Of a stretch of 64,000 nucleotides of DNA, positions 60,601-64,000 are shown in pieces (the stretch's first letter is position 1; the number at the start of each line of letters is the position of its first letter). Under the pieces are notes generated by a model. The model saw nothing but the letters and a program-made list of their open reading frames with translations, had not been told where the DNA came from and did no database searches. The position numbers were made by a program, and so were the translations under genes. Source of the DNA: Cladobotryum mycophilum (Eukaryota > Ascomycota > Sordariomycetes > Hypocreales > Hypocreaceae); NCBI GenBank assembly GCA_036429605.1, contig CM071589.1, positions 7,502,001 through 7,566,000 of the forward strand, in the 5' to 3' direction.

Positions 60601-61924
60601 TCTACCGCGAAGGATTGTCGACAACGTTGTGGAAGCCATGCCCGCCACTGAATTCCAAACAATGACACTCCACAACTTCTACAACCGGTACTTGTGGATC
60701 CCTTTGCCCAACGGAATCAATCAAGAGCACTTACTGAATGCATGCGATCAACTTGTGCGGAAACACTCCATCTTGCGCAGTGTCTTTTGTACAAATGATG
60801 ATAAGTCTGTCGTACAGCTGACCTTGCAAAAAATCCCTGTCAGCTTCATTCGTCATTCAGACATTGAAGACCTGGAGAAACATTGCAATGATGATTCTTT
60901 TGCCATGGGAGTGCCCGTCAATGGTGAGATAGGATTTCAAGTCCAGCTTGTGACTGTGAAGCACTCGGGGATGTTCCTCATTCTGCGATTACCTCATGCC
61001 CTATTTGATGGACTGTCAATCAGCACTATTTGCACAGATCTCAGTGCTGCATACTGTGGAAATCCACTCCCCTCCGCTGCTCAGTTTTCGGACCACATCC
61101 GACATGTCTGGGACATAAGGACACCGGCAACCTACAATGTATGGAAAGAGGCACTGGAGGGAGCCCCAATGACCACCTTGCGCCACAAGTTTTTAACCAA
61201 TTGGGATAACCCTGTCGAGAAGGAGAATCCAAAGATAGGCACAGATCTGGACCAGCCAAGTGTGGTGATGGCGATAGCAGAAACTTTGCCAATCTCTCCT
61301 CCGCCCGGCATCACACTGGCAACATTGGTCAAACTAGCTTGGGCAATCACCCTCTCTCGCTTGTTCACCTCAAATGAAAAAGAAGAGAACGAAGCCAAGC
61401 AGGGCTTGACTGATGTTGTTTTTGGCCAGGTCATTCATGGCCGAGGACTTGGAATCGCTCATGAAGACCGCATTGTCGGTCCGTGCATCAACATTATCCC
61501 TGTGCGTGTACGCCTACCTCCGGGCTCAAAGAAATTTGACCTCCTTGGTCAGGTCCAACAGCAGCACATTCAAACCATGCCGGTAGAGAATCTTGGGCTT
61601 GGCGAAATCGCGCAGAATTGTACATCCTGGGTGCCGGGTACAAAGTTTGGCAGTTTTGTCCGGTTCCAGAACTTCAGCAACAATGACGAATCGAGTTGTT
61701 CTTTCGACGGACAAGCCTTTGAGACAAATCTGTACAGCCTGCCCAACCGGCCATCTCCCACGGCCAATGTGCTTGTTGTCCCTCATGGGGCCACATTGAC
61801 CATCACCATGACGATATCCAACCAAGTATTGGATATGGAGTCTGCAGATTATGTGGTTGGATACTTTAGTGATGTGATTGGAAGCCTGGCAAGTGTCGAG
61901 GCTGACTGTAAATATCTTTTGTAA
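54613..61924 (+). CDS. Dimodular NRPS, partial C-A-T-C-A-T-C(terminal), about 2,400 aa
   Basis: This is a two-module peptide synthetase. It begins with half a C domain (LLQAAWALSLRSYTGSDDV). A1 is about 55.4-56.97 kb (FTSGTTGTPKG, NAYGVSESAG, HTGDLVRY) and T1 has GGDSI near 57.13 kb. C1 has HHSLFDEW near 57.7 kb. A2 is about 58.65-60.2 kb (FSSGSTGLPKG, MYAPAECTV, YKTGDLVRQ) and T2 has GGDSI near 60.39 kb. The final C (60.6-61.9 kb) has PHALFDGLS, like cyclising terminal domains. Introns are 54860-54915 (acceptor uncertain) and 55091-55149. Frames break at three homopolymers: seven C (54617-54623), six G (57766-57771) and five C (60120-60124). Each is one base short. No in-frame ATG exists for exon 1 otherwise. 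By-eye pocket residues are D-V-R-S-V-G-A-G-I (A1) and D-I-G-L-G-A-M-V-I (A2). A diketopiperazine-type product is inferred. Confidence 0.9.
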
Positions 61925-62160
61925 TTATTTCATAGAGTTTTGGATAGATTTTACGTCATTAGAGGATCATAAAGGTTTTTTGAATGCAAATACAGTTATT
62001 CTTGGGTTATATATCTATTCTGATTCGCTGCTTAGCTTCGCTTCTATTTAACCCTAACCTCGTCGGTCTCTCACAGCAAACTTCTCGTGCGTTATGTATT
62101 CTAAGCCTATGACTCTATTCTATATACTTATTCACACTCATAACAGTAATATCTTTTTTC
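61925..62160. other. Convergent intergenic region
   Basis: This short stretch separates the 3' ends of the NRPS and the amidotransferase. Nothing was recognised. Confidence 0.4.
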
Positions 62161-63023
62161 TTAGCCTGAATAGCTAACTGCTTCTGTAGTCGCGTCTGAG
62201 GCCCATCTCATGACGGTCGCAAAAATGGCGCGGCCATCGTCGGGCGCATCGATCCCCTTGATGGCTGTTTCGTGTTCAGGTCGAGCACAATAGGACGGGT
62301 TGTCTATGCCAATAAGTAATTGGGAAAGAATTGGGTCAAGCTCTGGGTGGCCTTGAAAAGTGAGGATCTGGTTATCTTTCGATAACAAAATTTCATTATT
62401 AAGAGCCAGACAAGAAAGCTGAGGGCCAATATCAGTCACTACAAGCATGTGCTGTTTGTGTATCTCCTAAGAAAAGTTGGGTTAGCATTCCTGGTTTTCG
62501 TTTTTCTCGTTTTTTTCCCCCGGCAGAACACACCAGTGATTTAGCATTGAAGAATGTTGCACCAGCAGAGGTCAACGAAATAGTCTCAACACCCATCTAA
62601 GACAGCTGTTAGCTTTAGTCCTCGTCGCGTGCATGCAGTGGCTCTTACACAGAATCCTCTCTTCGATTCACCGAGAGAACCGCCCAAGGCTAGCGCAACT
62701 GCTTGCTGCCCCCAGCAGATACCTAGGATCTTCGGCCTTGTCCGACCCGTGGTGGCGGCTTTGATGAAATCTAACGTTCCAGTTACCCAAGCGGGCTTCT
62801 CATCTCCCAAGAGATTAAAAGGTCCACCAGTGAGAATGATAAGATCATAATTGTTGAAATCAGGGAATGAGTTGCTCTGGATCGGTGCGTAGACATTGAT
62901 TACGGCGTTGGGTTTCGAGTTCAGGACAAGGTCCGAGATATTTTGAATCATATGTTGACCACCATTTTCTGAACTTAGATAATTCTGAAGAATGGCAACG
63001 TGGAAGTTGTTAGTGCTACCCAT
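62161..63023 (-). CDS. Class-I glutamine amidotransferase-like protein
   Basis: This 247-residue stand-alone protein has the GATase-1 fold, which releases ammonia from glutamine with a Cys-His-Glu triad. The nucleophile elbow is GICWGQQA (Cys in exon 1), preceded by LIILTGGPFNLL. FQGHPELD in exon 3 supplies the His-x-Glu pair. Exons are 63023-62649, 62596-62534 and 62466-62161. Introns 62597-62648 (GTAAGA...TAG) and 62467-62533 (GTGTGT...TAG) are both phase 0. I chose the ATG at 63023 (MGSTNNFHVAILQNY); a longer in-frame start at 63167 would add about 48 residues unlike the family. It is convergent with the NRPS. Related fungal proteins include GMP-synthase-like amidotransferases; some act as peptidases or amidases. 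A role in nitrogen supply to the cluster is inference. Confidence 0.87.
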
Positions 63024-64000
63024 GGTGCTAGAACAAAACGTACAGGTCAGACGTCCCAGACACGGCATTAGTGGGGGATGGGCGGCGACTTTAAGGTAAA
63101 GGCTCCAGCTACTTGCGGAACCAGGGCGGCAAGCCTGCTTACAGTGGGGATCCATTGTGGAAAGCAACTGTCGGACAAAAGAAGCAAGTACCTTCTACAG
63201 TGTGTATTAAACGCCCAATTCCTAGTGTAGCCTCGCCATACTAGCAGGGGATACCTCTGGGACCCTCTTTTTCCCCTAGTGTGGAACAGTCTATGGAGAT
63301 ACCTTAGTGAATCAGTTAAGACCTACTATAACGTGGATCTTATTTTACTACTAGGATTTAAAGATAAAATTAAGCCTGCTTTAGTTTAGTCCCTTAATAT
63401 CTATAATAAAGCAATGCAATATGTTTTTAATAACAGTTAAGAGACAGATATAGTGGAGTTACAGTGAATATTTTAAACGTAATATAAAGAGTCCTTGTTT
63501 TCGTAATATAATGTATAAGTAAGTAGGCTATTTTTATTAACACTTACTGTGCTTATTGTACTAGAATAAATTATATATAAATATATAAGTAAATATTAAA
63601 AATATTTCAAGTTACTTTATTATAACAGCTTATGGGATCACTGGGTAAACAAGATTATAAAACATAGGTATTGTATTTTGTATTTTGCATAAGCTAAAGC
63701 TTGTGTATTTAATTATAATACAAGTAATACGTGACTTATATAAGATTACCTTGTATTTTTATTATATTATGTATTTAAGTGCCTTTAGTTTAGCATTATA
63801 TACTTTACATTAAAAGTAATATATAATTATAGTGAAATTATAATATTTTAAAATTAATATATTTAAATCTTGTCTTATAAATATCTTAATCCCTCTTAAG
63901 GGACACGTCTTTATAGCTTATTTAATTATATTAATTAATTATAATATAAGTATAATAAAACCTTAAATAATATAACTAATTATAACTAAGTTAAATAAAA
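63024..64000. other. Intergenic passing into AT-rich DNA
   Basis: 63024-63340 has ordinary composition and presumably holds the amidotransferase promoter. From about 63340 to the window end the sequence is AT-rich with no frame and no element boundary visible. It is likely the start of another RIP-affected block. Confidence 0.5.

Overview
The window reads as nuclear DNA of a filamentous ascomycete (Pezizomycotina, perhaps Sordariomycetes). Genes carry short 48-71 bp GT-AG introns with CTAAC-type branch points. Very AT-rich blocks show the C-to-T and G-to-A decay of repeat-induced point mutation (RIP). The families present are fungal: HET-domain protein, reducing PKS, NRPS, Sulfotransfer_4, CmcJ/asaB-like. 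I cannot name a species. No rRNA gene, functional tRNA or CRISPR array was seen.

Layout. 1-3.9 kb: gene-poor, with one broken condensation-domain fragment (1878-2520). 3.87-14.46 kb: a HET-domain gene cut in two by a 9.6 kb Ty3/Gypsy-type LTR retrotransposon (3981-13594, 202 bp LTRs, 5 bp target duplication, coding on the minus strand, RIP-decayed). A TA-flanked inverted-repeat DNA transposon (4849-7276) sits inside it, and a tRNA-derived SINE (about 6153-6700) sits inside that. 15.4-24.9 kb: a roughly 3,126-residue DUF6606/DUF3638/DUF3645 protein. 26.1 kb: a CinA C-terminal-domain protein. 29.6-31.1 kb: a Delta24-sterol-reductase-like flavoprotein. 32.0-32.9 kb: a fungal sulfotransferase-like protein. 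33.76-33.93 kb: a MITE-like inverted repeat. 34.4-40.25 kb: a degraded reducing PKS. 40.5-44.2 kb: AT-rich DNA with a second, RIP-decayed copy of the TA-flanked transposon family and a remnant of an MFS permease.

44.6-63.0 kb looks like a secondary-metabolite cluster: an AsnB-type asparagine synthetase, a CmcJ/asaB-like hydroxylase/desaturase, an SDR, a secreted BBE-type FAD oxidase, a dimodular NRPS (partial C-A-T-C-A-T-C) with a terminal cyclising-type C domain, and a class-I glutamine amidotransferase. The NRPS architecture resembles fungal diketopiperazine synthetases. Two unrelated amidotransferase folds plus several oxidoreductases suggest an amidated, oxidised small peptide; that is inference. 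A shared promoter block lies about 335-345 bp upstream of both the asparagine synthetase and the NRPS start codons.

Five one-base frameshifts in otherwise well-preserved genes all lie in runs of 5-7 G or C and all have the same direction (one base missing). That points to homopolymer under-calling in the assembly rather than gene decay, in contrast to the truly dead PKS, HET and condensation-domain remnants.
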